DNA of 64,000 nt, from the NCBI RefSeq assembly GCF_017996735.1, contig NZ_JAGOGJ010000015.1, positions 1-64,000 on the forward strand, in the 5' to 3' direction. A program made the position numbers and the translations under genes. The notes below the pieces were generated by a model, which searched no databases, had not been told where the DNA came from, and saw only the letters and a list, made by a program, of their open reading frames with translations. Origin of the DNA: Niveispirillum sp. Its GTDB lineage: Bacteria; Pseudomonadota; Alphaproteobacteria; Azospirillales; Azospirillaceae. Shown here piece after piece: positions 1 to 9,262 of the stretch (within the stretch, counting starts at the first letter, position 1; every line of letters begins with the position of its first letter).

Positions 1-2
1 GG

Positions 3-851
3 GTGGAGGAGATCAGTCCCCATACGGGCAGCCTCGTTCAAGGACTGGACCTGTCGGAGGGCTGGGAAGACGCGACCATGGCCCGGCTGATCAGCCTGCT
101 GCATCAGCGTGGTGTCCTGGTGATCCGCGGGCAGCGGCTGGACGATGCCGCGTATATCCGCTTCGGCCGCTGTTGGGGCAACCCACTTGAATTCTTCATC
201 GCCGAGCATCGCGGTCAGAACCATCCGGAAATGATCACCATCTCCAATGATCCCGCGACGCCACCCGCCATGCGTGACGGGGCGGTACATTGGCATTCCG
301 ATGGCAGCTACGAAGCGGAGCCCGCCGCGGTGACCATGCTTTACGGTCGACTTGCACCCGATGAAGGTGGTGAAACACTGTTCGCCAACACAGCCGCCGC
401 CTTCGACGCCCTGCCCCCGACGATGCAGGCGCAGTTGCTGGAACGAGTGGCGATCCACGAGTTGGGCGCTGCCCCGTGGATTGCGGGTGAGACCGTGCCG
501 GACCCCAGCCGTCCAAAACGGAAGATGCCCTATCAGCGCCACCCCCTGATCATCCGCCATCCGGTGACGGGGCGGCGGGCGATCTATGCCTCTGGTACGG
601 CCTTTGCCATCGACGGCATGCCCGCAGACGAAGGACGCGCACTGATCCAACGCCTGCGAGCACATGTCGCCGAGGATCAGTTCCGCATCACCTGGAAGGT
701 GGCACCTGGCGATATCGTGCTGTGGGATAACTTCTCCACGGTCCACAGTGCCACGCCCATCGACTATTCCGACCTGCCGGGGAAGCAGCGGCTGCTGTAC
801 CGGATCAGCACAAGGGGACTTCCGGACCTTTGCCGGGCCCCTGCACAATGA
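3..851 (+). CDS. TauD/TfdA-family Fe(II)/2-oxoglutarate dioxygenase, 5' end probably outside window
   Basis: Predicted non-haem iron oxygenase that couples 2-oxoglutarate decarboxylation to hydroxylation of an unknown small organic acid or alcohol. The iron triad is visible as H98-x-D100 (in HWHSDGSYE) and a distal His near residue 248 (STVHSATP), followed by the 2-oxoglutarate-binding Arg near 263. The first in-frame start is a GTG at base 3, but family members usually have about ten more residues before the PHTGSLVQGLDLS segment, so the true start probably lies upstream of the window. Its TGA overlaps an ATG of the next frame (ATGA at 848-851), so it is probably cotranscribed with the GMC oxidoreductase. 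Substrate unknown. Confidence 0.85.
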   Translation: MEEISPHTGSLVQGLDLSEGWEDATMARLISLLHQRGVLVIRGQRLDDAAYIRFGRCWGNPLEFFIAEHRGQNHPEMITISNDPATPPAMRDGAVHWHSDGSYEAEPAAVTMLYGRLAPDEGGETLFANTAAAFDALPPTMQAQLLERVAIHELGAAPWIAGETVPDPSRPKRKMPYQRHPLIIRHPVTGRRAIYASGTAFAIDGMPADEGRALIQRLRAHVAEDQFRITWKVAPGDIVLWDNFSTVHSATPIDYSDLPGKQRLLYRISTRGLPDLCRAPAQ

Positions 852-883
852 TCGACATTGACGACCCAAGAATAAGGCGCAGC

Positions 884-2536
884 ATGAAACAGCTCGAAGC
901 GGACTATGTCATCGTCGGGGCCGGTTCCGCCGGTTGCGTCCTGGCCAACCGGCTATCGGCCGATGGTCGCACACGCGTGCTGCTGCTCGAAGCGGGCGGT
1001 GATGACCGGCCGCTGCGTGAACTGTCGCAGTTCTCCAGCAACGTCAATATCCATCTGCCCGCCGGCTTCACGCGGATGCTCGCCGACCCGAAGATCAACT
1101 GGAACTACAAGACGGAACCGGATCCGGGCAGCAATGGCCGCCAGCACCATTTTCCGCGCGGGAAGGTGCTGGGCGGCTCTTCCTCGATCAATGGAATGCT
1201 GTATGTGCGGGGCCTGCCGGAGGATTACGACGGCTGGCGGCAGATGGGCTGTGCCGGATGGTCCTGGTCAGATGTCGCGCCCTTGTTCCGACGTATCGAG
1301 AAACAGGCCGGCCGCACCGACGCTGACAGCATTGCCGGCACAGACGGTCCCTTGGATGTCGGCGATGTTCCCCTGCGCCATCCCGTTCAGCAGGCCATCA
1401 TCGAGGCATTCGTCCAAGCCGGGGCGCCGCGCAGCGACGATCTGAATGGTGATCACCGCGAGGGCGTCTCTCCCGTGCGGCTGAATACCCGGCGGGGTCT
1501 GCGCAAATCAGCCGCCGTCGCTTACCTGCATCCGGCCATGCGGCGATCGAACCTGATGGTAGTGACCCGGGCGCTGGCGACCCATGTCCGCTTCATGGGG
1601 CGGAAGGCGACGGGCATCTACTATGTCCAGGATGGGGAAGTGAATTGTGCCACTGCCCGGCGGGAGGTGATCCTGGCCGGCGGCGCCATCAATTCCCCGC
1701 AATTGCTGGAATTATCCGGGATCGGCAATGCGTCGCACCTGGCCTCGGTTGGTATCACGCCCCTGGTCGACAGCCCGTGCGTGGGTGAGAACCTGCAGGA
1801 TCACTATGCCTCCATGGTCCGTGCGCGCCTGAAGCCAGGAAGCCCCAGCCTGAACAGCCTGTCCCGTGGATTGGGCCTGATCGGGCAGCTTCTGCGCTAT
1901 GCGACGACACGCGGCGGTCTGCTGGCCCTGGGCGGGTCCAACCTGACCGCCTTCCTGCGGTCGGACCCGGCGCTGGACCTGCCGGACCTGCAATTCTTCG
2001 CCAGTGCCGGGACGGTAGATTTCAAGGCCCTGGCCGAACGCGGGCAGATCAGCATGGAAGCGGAACCTGGCATGACCATCGGCGGCTATGTCATGCGCCC
2101 CCGGTCGCGCGGGTCCATCCATATCCGCTCATCCGATCCGGCCGAACATCCCGCGATCCGGCCGGGCTTCCTGTCCGATCCGGCAGACCAGCGCGCCACC
2201 GTGGCCGCCCTGGAATGGGCACGGAGGATCATGCGGCAGCCGGCACTGGCCCGGTATTTCGACCACGAACTGACGCCCGGTCCCCAGGCCGACAGCTATG
2301 ACGGTTTGCTGGCCTTCTGCCGGGCGGCGGGGTCGACCGGTTATCACCAGTCGGGGACCTGTGCCATGGGGGCCGATGAACGGTCGGTTCTGGACCCGCA
2401 ATTACGTGTGCGCGGCGTGGAGGGTTTGCGCGTCGTCGATGCTTCGGTCATGCCCACCATCGTTTCCGGCAACACCCATGCCGCAACGGTGATGATCGCG
2501 GAGAAGGCGTCGGATTTGATCCGGGCGAGTTCATAG
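884..2536 (+). CDS. GMC-family FAD alcohol dehydrogenase/oxidase
   Basis: Choline-dehydrogenase-like glucose-methanol-choline oxidoreductase oxidising an alcohol to an aldehyde or ketone with FAD. An N-terminal dinucleotide fold (YVIVGAGSAGCVLANRLS), the GMC signature around GKVLGGSSSINGMLYVRG, and the C-terminal active-site region GYHQSGTCAMG...VSGNTHAATVM are all present. About 550 residues is normal for the family. Three in-frame ATGs exist: 830, 848 (ATGA overlap with the upstream gene) and 884. I chose 884 because AAGG at 874-877 is well spaced and the protein then begins just before the FAD fold; 848 with translational coupling is the alternative. It probably acts on an alcohol made by the preceding dioxygenase (inference). 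Confidence 0.88.
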   Translation: MKQLEADYVIVGAGSAGCVLANRLSADGRTRVLLLEAGGDDRPLRELSQFSSNVNIHLPAGFTRMLADPKINWNYKTEPDPGSNGRQHHFPRGKVLGGSSSINGMLYVRGLPEDYDGWRQMGCAGWSWSDVAPLFRRIEKQAGRTDADSIAGTDGPLDVGDVPLRHPVQQAIIEAFVQAGAPRSDDLNGDHREGVSPVRLNTRRGLRKSAAVAYLHPAMRRSNLMVVTRALATHVRFMGRKATGIYYVQDGEVNCATARREVILAGGAINSPQLLELSGIGNASHLASVGITPLVDSPCVGENLQDHYASMVRARLKPGSPSLNSLSRGLGLIGQLLRYATTRGGLLALGGSNLTAFLRSDPALDLPDLQFFASAGTVDFKALAERGQISMEAEPGMTIGGYVMRPRSRGSIHIRSSDPAEHPAIRPGFLSDPADQRATVAALEWARRIMRQPALARYFDHELTPGPQADSYDGLLAFCRAAGSTGYHQSGTCAMGADERSVLDPQLRVRGVEGLRVVDASVMPTIVSGNTHAATVMIAEKASDLIRASS

Positions 2537-2606
2537 CACCGGCGACTGCCCGGCGCTCGTGCGCCGCAAGCCAAGCCCGTGGATGCGGGCGTCCGGCGCC
2601 TGAGGG

Positions 2607-2655
2607 GGCATGAGAAAAGGGGCCGGATGTCGCGTCCGGCCCCTTTTCTCATGCC
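2607..2655. terminator. Bidirectional terminator, perfect 21-bp inverted repeat
   Basis: Arms 2607-2627 and 2635-2655 are perfect reverse complements around a 7-base loop. The GC-rich core is flanked by AAAA on one side and TTTT on the other, inside the arms. It lies between the convergent GMC and FAD-dehydrogenase genes and should stop transcription from both sides. Confidence 0.85.
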
Positions 2656-2670
2656 TGCCCCGGCCAAAAC

Positions 2671-4314
2671 TTAGCCGCAGGCATGCTTGGCTGCCAACCA
2701 CGCGAAGACGAAAGACGCTGCGATGCTGGCGCCGGCCCCCGGATAGACGCGGCCCATGACCGACGCCGTGCTGTTGCCCGTGGCATACAATCCGGGGATC
2801 GCATCGCCATCGCTGCGCAAAACCCGGCCATGTTCATCGGTGACGATGCCGCCGGCCGTGCCCACATCACCCGGCACCATCTTGAAGGCCAGGAAGGGCG
2901 GCTTGTCGATCGCGCCGAGATTGGGGTTGGGCTTGGTCCACGGATCGCCGAACCAGTTGTCATAGGCCCGTTCACCACGGTGAAAGTCCAGATCCTTGCC
3001 GGCAGCAGCAAACCCGTTGAACCGGGCAACCTCCTGCGACAGCGTGTCGGGGTTCAGTCCGATCTTGACGGCCAACTCGCGGATGCTGTCGGCCTTGATC
3101 ATATAACCGCTCGTCTCCCAATCGGCCGGGGTCTTGCCCGGCGGCTGGGTACCCCAGGCATAGCGCTGGCGATGGCGGCTGTCCATGATCACCCAGGCCG
3201 GTACACCGGCCTTGTACAGGGCATGGCCATTGGCCATGTAGGACTGGCTTTCATTCATGATACGCCGGCCGTTCTGCCCGACCACGATGACATGCGGCTT
3301 CGACAGGTCGGTCACATGCATATAGACCTCGCCCGAGGGCGGCAACGTGCCGGGAACCCACCAGGCCTGATCCATCAGATCCAGGGCGGCGCCATGCGCC
3401 TGCGCGATCTCGATCATCTCCCCGGTGTCGCCGGGATTGGCGTTGGTCCATTGGGTGGAGGCCGGCTTTGGCCCATATTGCTCGCGCATTTTCGGGTTAT
3501 GGGAGAAGCCGCCGGCATTGATCAGCACGCCATCGCGGGCCTGGATACGCCGTGTTGTGCCGTCCGGTCCCTGGGCAACGACACCGGCGATCCGGCCATC
3601 CTGCGCCACCAGTTCCGTGACGCCAGTCCGCGTGCGGATGGGCACGCCCTTGGCATCGGCCAGCATCAGCATGCGTCCCTGCAAGGACCCGCCAAAGGAC
3701 AGCATGGGCTTGCCGGTCTTGTATGCCTGACGCAGACGCCATAGCAGCTTCACGCCCTCCCACATGCCACGCGGCGTGCGGGTGGCCAGGGTGATGTTGC
3801 GGGTCTGATCCACAGGCAGCGGCATGACCATCGGTCCCATCCGCAGCTTGTCGAACAAGGGCCCCATGTCCCTGGCATGCAGCATCGGCGCGGCCAGGGA
3901 CCGGCTTTCCGGACAGCCGCCTTCCAGATCGTCGTAATAATCGGACCATCCGTGCGCACGGATGAATTTCATCCCCTGCCCCTCCAGGAAGCGCACCATG
4001 TCCGGCCCGGCCTTCAGGAAGGCTTCCTTGCGGGCCGGCGTGGAACCCGGTCCCGCATCATTGCCGACGACACGATAGAGGTAGGTCCGGGCCGCCGCCT
4101 CGCTATCCTCGATCCCCTCGCGGGCCTGCAATGGATTGTTGGGTATCCACAGCACGCCGCCCGACATGGCCGTCGACCCGCCAATCTTGTCGGTCTTTTC
4201 CAGAATCAGCGGCTGTTTGCCGATGGATTTCAGATAAAGCCCCGCCGCCATCGACCCGCCGCCGGAACCGACGATGATGAAATCAGCACTTTCGTCCCAG
4301 GTCTGGTTCGTCAT
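2671..4314 (-). CDS. FAD-binding dehydrogenase, 3-ketosteroid-Delta1-dehydrogenase-like
   Basis: Flavoprotein of the fumarate reductase/KstD superfamily, expected to introduce a C=C bond next to a carbonyl of a cyclic ketone. The FAD-binding motif is IIVGSGGGSMAAG (residues 13-25), followed by GGSTAMSGGVLWIPNN, and the C-terminus has the family hallmark GNSTASVMGRVYPGAGAS. At 547 residues it is typical of KstD-type enzymes. Its ATG overlaps the stop of the upstream Rieske oxygenase by one base (TGATG), so the two are translationally coupled. A steroid, terpenoid ketone or other alicyclic ketone are all possible substrates; KstD is the family resemblance, not a proven activity. Confidence 0.82.
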   Translation of the reverse strand: MTNQTWDESADFIIVGSGGGSMAAGLYLKSIGKQPLILEKTDKIGGSTAMSGGVLWIPNNPLQAREGIEDSEAAARTYLYRVVGNDAGPGSTPARKEAFLKAGPDMVRFLEGQGMKFIRAHGWSDYYDDLEGGCPESRSLAAPMLHARDMGPLFDKLRMGPMVMPLPVDQTRNITLATRTPRGMWEGVKLLWRLRQAYKTGKPMLSFGGSLQGRMLMLADAKGVPIRTRTGVTELVAQDGRIAGVVAQGPDGTTRRIQARDGVLINAGGFSHNPKMREQYGPKPASTQWTNANPGDTGEMIEIAQAHGAALDLMDQAWWVPGTLPPSGEVYMHVTDLSKPHVIVVGQNGRRIMNESQSYMANGHALYKAGVPAWVIMDSRHRQRYAWGTQPPGKTPADWETSGYMIKADSIRELAVKIGLNPDTLSQEVARFNGFAAAGKDLDFHRGERAYDNWFGDPWTKPNPNLGAIDKPPFLAFKMVPGDVGTAGGIVTDEHGRVLRSDGDAIPGLYATGNSTASVMGRVYPGAGASIAASFVFAWLAAKHACG

Positions 4315-5639
4315 CAGTTCTTGTCCGCCAGATAATGATGCAGCGTCGCGTGGAAATTGCTGATGGCCCGTTCCTGAACGGGGCTGGTCCGGGCGCCCTT
4401 GAAGCCGCGCGACTTCATGCCCTTCTGCACCTCACCCATATTGGCGAAGTCCTGCTCCAGGATCAGACCCCAATCGACCCTGGCCCAATCGGCGCCATGT
4501 TCGACCTCCACACCCGGTTCCGCCCCTTCGGCGAAGCGTTCGATGACATTGATCTCGAAGATACAACTGTCCGGATCGTCGCCATTGGGGCGGGCGCGGT
4601 AGAACAGCACGTTGGTCGGCTGGTGCAGGAAGACCAGATTGGGGAAAATGTGCCAGTCGATGCCGGCAGCCATCAAGGTCTCGATCGGCACATCGGGGAA
4701 GGGCCGGCCATTCTTCGCCGCCTCCTCGCGATGGAACTGCGCAAAGGCTCCATAGACGGTGTAGACATCGCTATCTTCGGGCAGTTCCAGCAGGCGGCGG
4801 CCCGCCGCCAGCATCTCCTCCGTCGTCGTGGCCTTCAGCGTGTCCCAGATCTCCTTGTTGAACTGGTAGAGCCCCTTGCGGATATCGCCCTTCACCGGTC
4901 CCAGACGCGGGCTGGGCAAACCGAACAGCGCCGTGGGCGCATAGCCGAACATGCCATGCTTGCCCTTGGCGGCGCTGTAGGTCATGTCGTCGAAATAAGG
5001 CAGCAATTGCCGGTGCGTGGTCTGCACATGGTAGCCTTCATTGAAGGCCTCCAGCGCGACCTTCCAGTTGCAGGGCATGACGACGCTCTTGCGCCAGACA
5101 TAGCGCATCTTGTCGAACTCGAACGCGTCGAGCATGGACTTGGCCGGTTCCAGGAACTGCTCCAGCGGCTCCGCCTCGGGGTCCATATTGATGAAGACCC
5201 AGCCACCCCAGGTGCCGACCTTGACGGAGACCAGACCGATATCCTCGTCCTTCAGACAGTCGCCCCAGTCCTGACGGTCCACCACCTCGACCGGCTGCCC
5301 CTCCAGCGACCATTTCCAGCCATGGTAGCGGCAATGGAACCGGCCCATCTTGCCGCAACCCTCGGTCAGGCGGCGGCCGCGATGCGGGCAGACATTGTAG
5401 TAGGCGGCGATGTCACCCGATTGCTGGCGGACGACGGTGATCGACTCATCGGCGATCTCGTAGGTGTAATAATGGCCGGGTTCGGCGATTTCCTCCTCCC
5501 GGCACGCCATCTGCCAGACTTTTGGCCACAGGCGCTGCTTTTCAAGTCGGACATAGTCGGGCGAGATATAGGCTGCGGCCGGCACAAAATCCGGCCGCAC
5601 CGGCTCACCATCAACCGTCCGCTGCACTTTCTCATCCAT
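4314..5639 (-). CDS. Rieske non-haem iron oxygenase, alpha subunit
   Basis: Terminal oxygenase component of a ring-hydroxylating or demethylating system. The Rieske 2Fe-2S ligands are C84-x-H86 (CPHRGRRL) and C103-x2-H106 (CRYHGWKW). The mononuclear iron site has H204 and H209 in NEGYHVQTTH, with a third acidic ligand expected near the C-terminus. A start giving MDEKVQ is preferred because the open frame extends upstream without homology to the family; the product is about 441 residues. No dedicated reductase is adjacent; the ferredoxin/reductase pair 30 kb away is one possible electron donor. It is coupled to the KstD-like gene downstream, so one may prepare the substrate of the other. Confidence 0.87.
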   Translation of the reverse strand: MDEKVQRTVDGEPVRPDFVPAAAYISPDYVRLEKQRLWPKVWQMACREEEIAEPGHYYTYEIADESITVVRQQSGDIAAYYNVCPHRGRRLTEGCGKMGRFHCRYHGWKWSLEGQPVEVVDRQDWGDCLKDEDIGLVSVKVGTWGGWVFINMDPEAEPLEQFLEPAKSMLDAFEFDKMRYVWRKSVVMPCNWKVALEAFNEGYHVQTTHRQLLPYFDDMTYSAAKGKHGMFGYAPTALFGLPSPRLGPVKGDIRKGLYQFNKEIWDTLKATTTEEMLAAGRRLLELPEDSDVYTVYGAFAQFHREEAAKNGRPFPDVPIETLMAAGIDWHIFPNLVFLHQPTNVLFYRARPNGDDPDSCIFEINVIERFAEGAEPGVEVEHGADWARVDWGLILEQDFANMGEVQKGMKSRGFKGARTSPVQERAISNFHATLHHYLADKN

Positions 5640-5736
5640 TCGTGTGTTCCTCCCTGTTATGCATGGCACTGTCCGGTATCCGTCCCGGCGGTTCCAAGGG
5701 AAATATTTCTGCGACTGTGCCTGTGACCGAGACGGC

Positions 5737-6882
5737 TCACGCGCCTTGGGAGAACCGCCGCTCCAGCACATTCTCGGCAATGCGGTTCAGCAGGATTTCG
5801 ATGGTGCCGCCGGCGATCATCCAGCCGCGGGTCCGGCGCAAGCAATATTCGATGAGCGCATCCTCGCCGAACCCCGAGCCGCCCATGATCTGCATCGCCT
5901 CGTTGGCGCAGTCGAAACCGGCACGGTTACAGGCAACCTTGGCGATGGCTGTTTCCTCCGCCGACGGAAAGCCGGCATCGGCATTGGTGGCGGCGCGATA
6001 GAGCAAGAGCTGGGCTGCATCCAGCTTCACCTTCATCTCCGCGAATTTCCACTGCAAGCCCTGGAATTCACACAGAAACTTGCCGAACTGCTTGCGGGTC
6101 TTGGCGTGCTCGATGGCGGCATTGTAGGCGTATCGCCCCAGGGCCAGGCTGCGGGCGGTATTGCCGATACGCTCCACATTGAAGCCGGCGATCTGCTTCT
6201 TGAAGCCGCCCGGCCCCAGCAGAACCTTTTCCTTCGGCACATAGACATTGTCGAAGAAAAGCGGGTTCCATTCTTCACCCGACAGGAAACGCACCGGCTT
6301 GCCGAAGGTGAAGCCCTCCTGCCCGCGTTCGATCAGCACGGAGCCGATATTGCCCGTACCGGGACCATAGCGCACATAGACCAGGAAGACCGTCGCGTGC
6401 AGGCCATGGGTGGTAAAGATTTTCTGCCCCGTGACGCGGAATCCGTCGCCATCGGGTACGGCGGTGGTGGTCAACTCCGTCACGGCCGACCCGGCATTCG
6501 GCTCCGTCATGGCAACCGCGATCAGACCGTCGCCCTTCAGCAGCGGCAGCAGATACTCCGCCTGCTGCTGGGGGGAGGCGAAGCCGGCAAAGGTGCGGAT
6601 GGCGCCGAAATTTCCGGCCTGGATGACGTCGGCCGATCGCGGGCAGACGGCCGCCACCTGCTCGATGGCCAGGACGGCATCCATCAGGGAACCACCGACA
6701 CCACCCTTCTCCTCCTCAATCGTGATGCCCAGCAAACCCTGTTCGGCCATGGCGCGGGCGACATCCCAGGGATAATCATCGGCATGGGCGCGGGCCAGGG
6801 CACCGTCAGCCAGATGGCGCCGGGCAAAGGCCGCTACCGAATCCCGGAAAAGCGTCTGCTCCTCGGTCAGATTGAAATGCAT
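5737..6882 (-). CDS. Acyl-CoA dehydrogenase
   Basis: FAD enzyme for alpha,beta-desaturation of an acyl-CoA. The order of segments is normal: helical N-terminus (MHFNLTEEQTLFRDSV), middle beta domain with AMTEPNAGSAVTEL and GQKIFTTHG, and C-terminal helical domain ending GFGEDALIEYCLRRTRGW. Where many family members have the catalytic YEGT glutamate this protein reads MIAGGTIEIL, so the base may lie elsewhere, as in isovaleryl-CoA-type enzymes (inference). The ATG at 6882 is favoured by homology; a GTG at 6912 is open in frame. It is the first gene of the minus-strand group with the Rieske and KstD-like genes and diverges from the beta-oxidation operon. Confidence 0.88.
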   Translation of the reverse strand: MHFNLTEEQTLFRDSVAAFARRHLADGALARAHADDYPWDVARAMAEQGLLGITIEEEKGGVGGSLMDAVLAIEQVAAVCPRSADVIQAGNFGAIRTFAGFASPQQQAEYLLPLLKGDGLIAVAMTEPNAGSAVTELTTTAVPDGDGFRVTGQKIFTTHGLHATVFLVYVRYGPGTGNIGSVLIERGQEGFTFGKPVRFLSGEEWNPLFFDNVYVPKEKVLLGPGGFKKQIAGFNVERIGNTARSLALGRYAYNAAIEHAKTRKQFGKFLCEFQGLQWKFAEMKVKLDAAQLLLYRAATNADAGFPSAEETAIAKVACNRAGFDCANEAMQIMGGSGFGEDALIEYCLRRTRGWMIAGGTIEILLNRIAENVLERRFSQGA

Positions 6883-7127
6883 TCTAATGATCCCATGCGA
6901 AGGATGCGCCACCCTGATTGCGGCGACAGGTCGGAATTCTGCATAGGCCCTGAAACCCGAACGGGCGAGTGATGACAGCAGCCGAGGCGCAAGCCTTCAC
7001 ATCCGCGATGGGTGCCGCCATCCGGCCGGGCGTTTCTTGACAGTTCGGGTTGACGGACCGCTGGTGAAGGGTATGGGCGATGCTCTGCACCCCCACAGCT
7101 CCACCGCAGGAAGTGGCCGTACACGCC
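6883..7127. promoter_or_regulatory. Divergent intergenic region between acyl-CoA dehydrogenase and fadJ-like gene
   Basis: About 245 bases with no supportable gene. It must hold the promoters for the minus-strand dehydrogenase group and the plus-strand beta-oxidation operon. I could not pick out a convincing operator or -35/-10 pair by eye. Confidence 0.4.
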
Positions 7128-9230
7128 ATGAAATACATCAACGAAGTCATCTCCATCCGTGTCGACGGCGATATCGGCGTGATCATATCGGACAGCCCGC
7201 CGGTCAATGCCCTCGGTTTCGTTGTCCGCGACGGGCTGATCCGGGCGCTGAAGGAACTGAACGCCGATTCCACAGTCCGCGCCATCGTTCTGGCCTGCGC
7301 CGGCCGCACCTTCTTTGCGGGTGCCGATATTACGGAGTTCGGCAAACCCAAGCGTGAGCCGGTGCTGCAATCCGTCATCGCGGCCCTGGAAAGCTCCATC
7401 CGTCCCGTGATCGCCGCTATTCATGGCACTGCGCTGGGCGGCGGCCTGGAAGTGGCGCTGGGCTGCGCCTTCCGTGTGGCGGTACCCGCGGCAAAGGTCG
7501 GCCTGCCGGAAATCAACCTGGGCCTGCTGGCCGCTGCCGGTGGCACCCAGCGCCTGCCACGCCTGATCGGGCCGGAAAAGGCGTTGGAATTCTGTCTGTC
7601 GGGCAAGCCGGCGGGTGCTGCGGAAGCCCTGGACCTGGGCATCATTGATCATGTTGCCGACGGGGATGTGATTGAGGCTGGGCTGGCCTTCGCCCGCCGC
7701 GCCATTGACGAGGCCCTGCCCGCCGTGCCCGTGCGCGACCGGGAGGAGAAGCTGGCCGCCACCCGGGCCGATCCCGCCGCGTTCGAAGCCGCAGCAGCGG
7801 CCTGGAGCAAAAGAACCAAGGGACAGGCGGCGCCTGCCGCCAATATCGCATCGGTGCGCCGGTCCTTCACTCAGCCCATAGATCAGGCCCTGGCGGAAGA
7901 TGCCGCCGCCATCGCCGAACTGATCGCCGGCAGCCAATCACGGGCCTTGCGCCACCAGTTCTTCGCGGAGCGGGAAGCAGCAAAGATCCCCGACATTCCG
8001 GCCGATATCACGCCGCGCCCCGTCAGCAAGGTCGCCGTCATCGGCGCCGGCACGATGGGCGGCGGCATCGCCATGAGCTTCGTAGCCGCCGGCATTCCCG
8101 TCCTGCTGATCGACGCCACGCGGGAGGCGCTGGATCGTGGCATCGACCGTATCCGCGCCAACTATGCGGGTTCGGTGAAGCGCGGATCGCTGTCACAGGC
8201 CCGCATGGATGCGCAGATGGCGCTACTGACCGGTGCGACAGAGCGGGCGGCGGCGGCCGATGTCGATCTGGTGGTGGAGGCCGTGTTCGAGGACATGGAT
8301 CTGAAGAAAACCATCTTCCGCGAACTGGATGCCGTCACCCGGCCCGGCACGGTCCTGTCCTCCAACACCTCTGCCCTGGACGTGGATGAGATCGCCTCGG
8401 TCCTGACGCGGCCAGAGGATTTCCTCGGCATGCATTTCTTTGCGCCGGCCAATGTCATGAAGCTGCTGGAGGTGGTGCGAGCCGCGAAGACAGGCCAGCA
8501 GGCCATCGCCACCGCCATGGCCGTGGGCAAGCGCATTGGCAAGGTGCCCGTACTGTCGGGCAATTGTGACGGTTTCATCGGCAACCGCATCATCGCCAAA
8601 CGATCGGCCGCCGCCGAACGCCTGTTGCAGCAAGGGGCCCTGCCGCCGGATATTGACGGGGCGCTGAAGGCGTTCGGTTTTCCCATGGGGCCGCTGGAAA
8701 TCAACGACATGTCGGGCCTGGATGTGGGCTGGTCGATCCGCAAACGGCGCGGCACGCCCTTCCCTATTGCGGACGGGATTTGTGAATGCGGCTGGTTCGG
8801 ACAGAAGACGGGCCAGGGCTATTACCGCTATGAACCGGGCAGCCGGACGCCCCTGCCCAATCCCGATGTGGAAGCACTGATCCTGGAGACATCGTCCCGG
8901 CTGGGCATCACACGCCGCGTGATCGGGCGCGACGAGATCACCGAACGCCTGCTCTACCCGCTGATCAACGAGGCGGCACGGGTGGTGGAAGAAGGCATCG
9001 CCCTGCGCCCGTCCGATGTCGACGTCGTCTATGTCAACGGCTATGGCTGGCCGCGCTGGCGCGGCGGCCCGTTGTTTCACGCGGACGAAGTGGGGTTGGC
9101 CACCATCGTGGCACGGCTTGACGCATTCCGCGCCGACACCGACGATCAGTCCCTGGAACCGGCCGCCTTGCTGCGCATGCTGGCCGAGCAGGGCTCAACC
9201 TTCGCAGAATGGCAGAAAAGCCGCGCCTGA
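7128..9230 (+). CDS. Bifunctional enoyl-CoA hydratase / 3-hydroxyacyl-CoA dehydrogenase
   Basis: FadJ/FadB-type fusion carrying out hydration of 2-enoyl-CoA and NAD-dependent oxidation of the 3-hydroxyacyl-CoA. Residues 1-190 are a crotonase domain with the oxyanion-hole segment HGTALGGGLEVALGC and KVGLPEINLG. A Rossmann NAD domain starts near residue 300 (VAVIGAGTMGGGIAMSF), followed by HFFAPANVMKLLEVV and a C-terminal 3HCDH domain. About 700 residues is usual for the family. The ATG at 7128 gives the expected N-terminus (MKYINEVISIRV); AGGAAG lies rather far upstream. It heads an operon with a second hydratase and a carnitine-dehydrogenase-like enzyme. Confidence 0.92.
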   Translation: MKYINEVISIRVDGDIGVIISDSPPVNALGFVVRDGLIRALKELNADSTVRAIVLACAGRTFFAGADITEFGKPKREPVLQSVIAALESSIRPVIAAIHGTALGGGLEVALGCAFRVAVPAAKVGLPEINLGLLAAAGGTQRLPRLIGPEKALEFCLSGKPAGAAEALDLGIIDHVADGDVIEAGLAFARRAIDEALPAVPVRDREEKLAATRADPAAFEAAAAAWSKRTKGQAAPAANIASVRRSFTQPIDQALAEDAAAIAELIAGSQSRALRHQFFAEREAAKIPDIPADITPRPVSKVAVIGAGTMGGGIAMSFVAAGIPVLLIDATREALDRGIDRIRANYAGSVKRGSLSQARMDAQMALLTGATERAAAADVDLVVEAVFEDMDLKKTIFRELDAVTRPGTVLSSNTSALDVDEIASVLTRPEDFLGMHFFAPANVMKLLEVVRAAKTGQQAIATAMAVGKRIGKVPVLSGNCDGFIGNRIIAKRSAAAERLLQQGALPPDIDGALKAFGFPMGPLEINDMSGLDVGWSIRKRRGTPFPIADGICECGWFGQKTGQGYYRYEPGSRTPLPNPDVEALILETSSRLGITRRVIGRDEITERLLYPLINEAARVVEEGIALRPSDVDVVYVNGYGWPRWRGGPLFHADEVGLATIVARLDAFRADTDDQSLEPAALLRMLAEQGSTFAEWQKSRA

Positions 9231-9262
9231 TATGAGAGGGCGCGGACAATGGAGAAAAAAGC

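Noticed and set aside
4335..5726. Long plus-strand open frame antisense to the Rieske gene
   Set aside because: It mirrors the reading of a clear Rieske gene, has no recognisable domains and an Arg/Gly/His-rich composition typical of antisense frames in GC-rich DNA.
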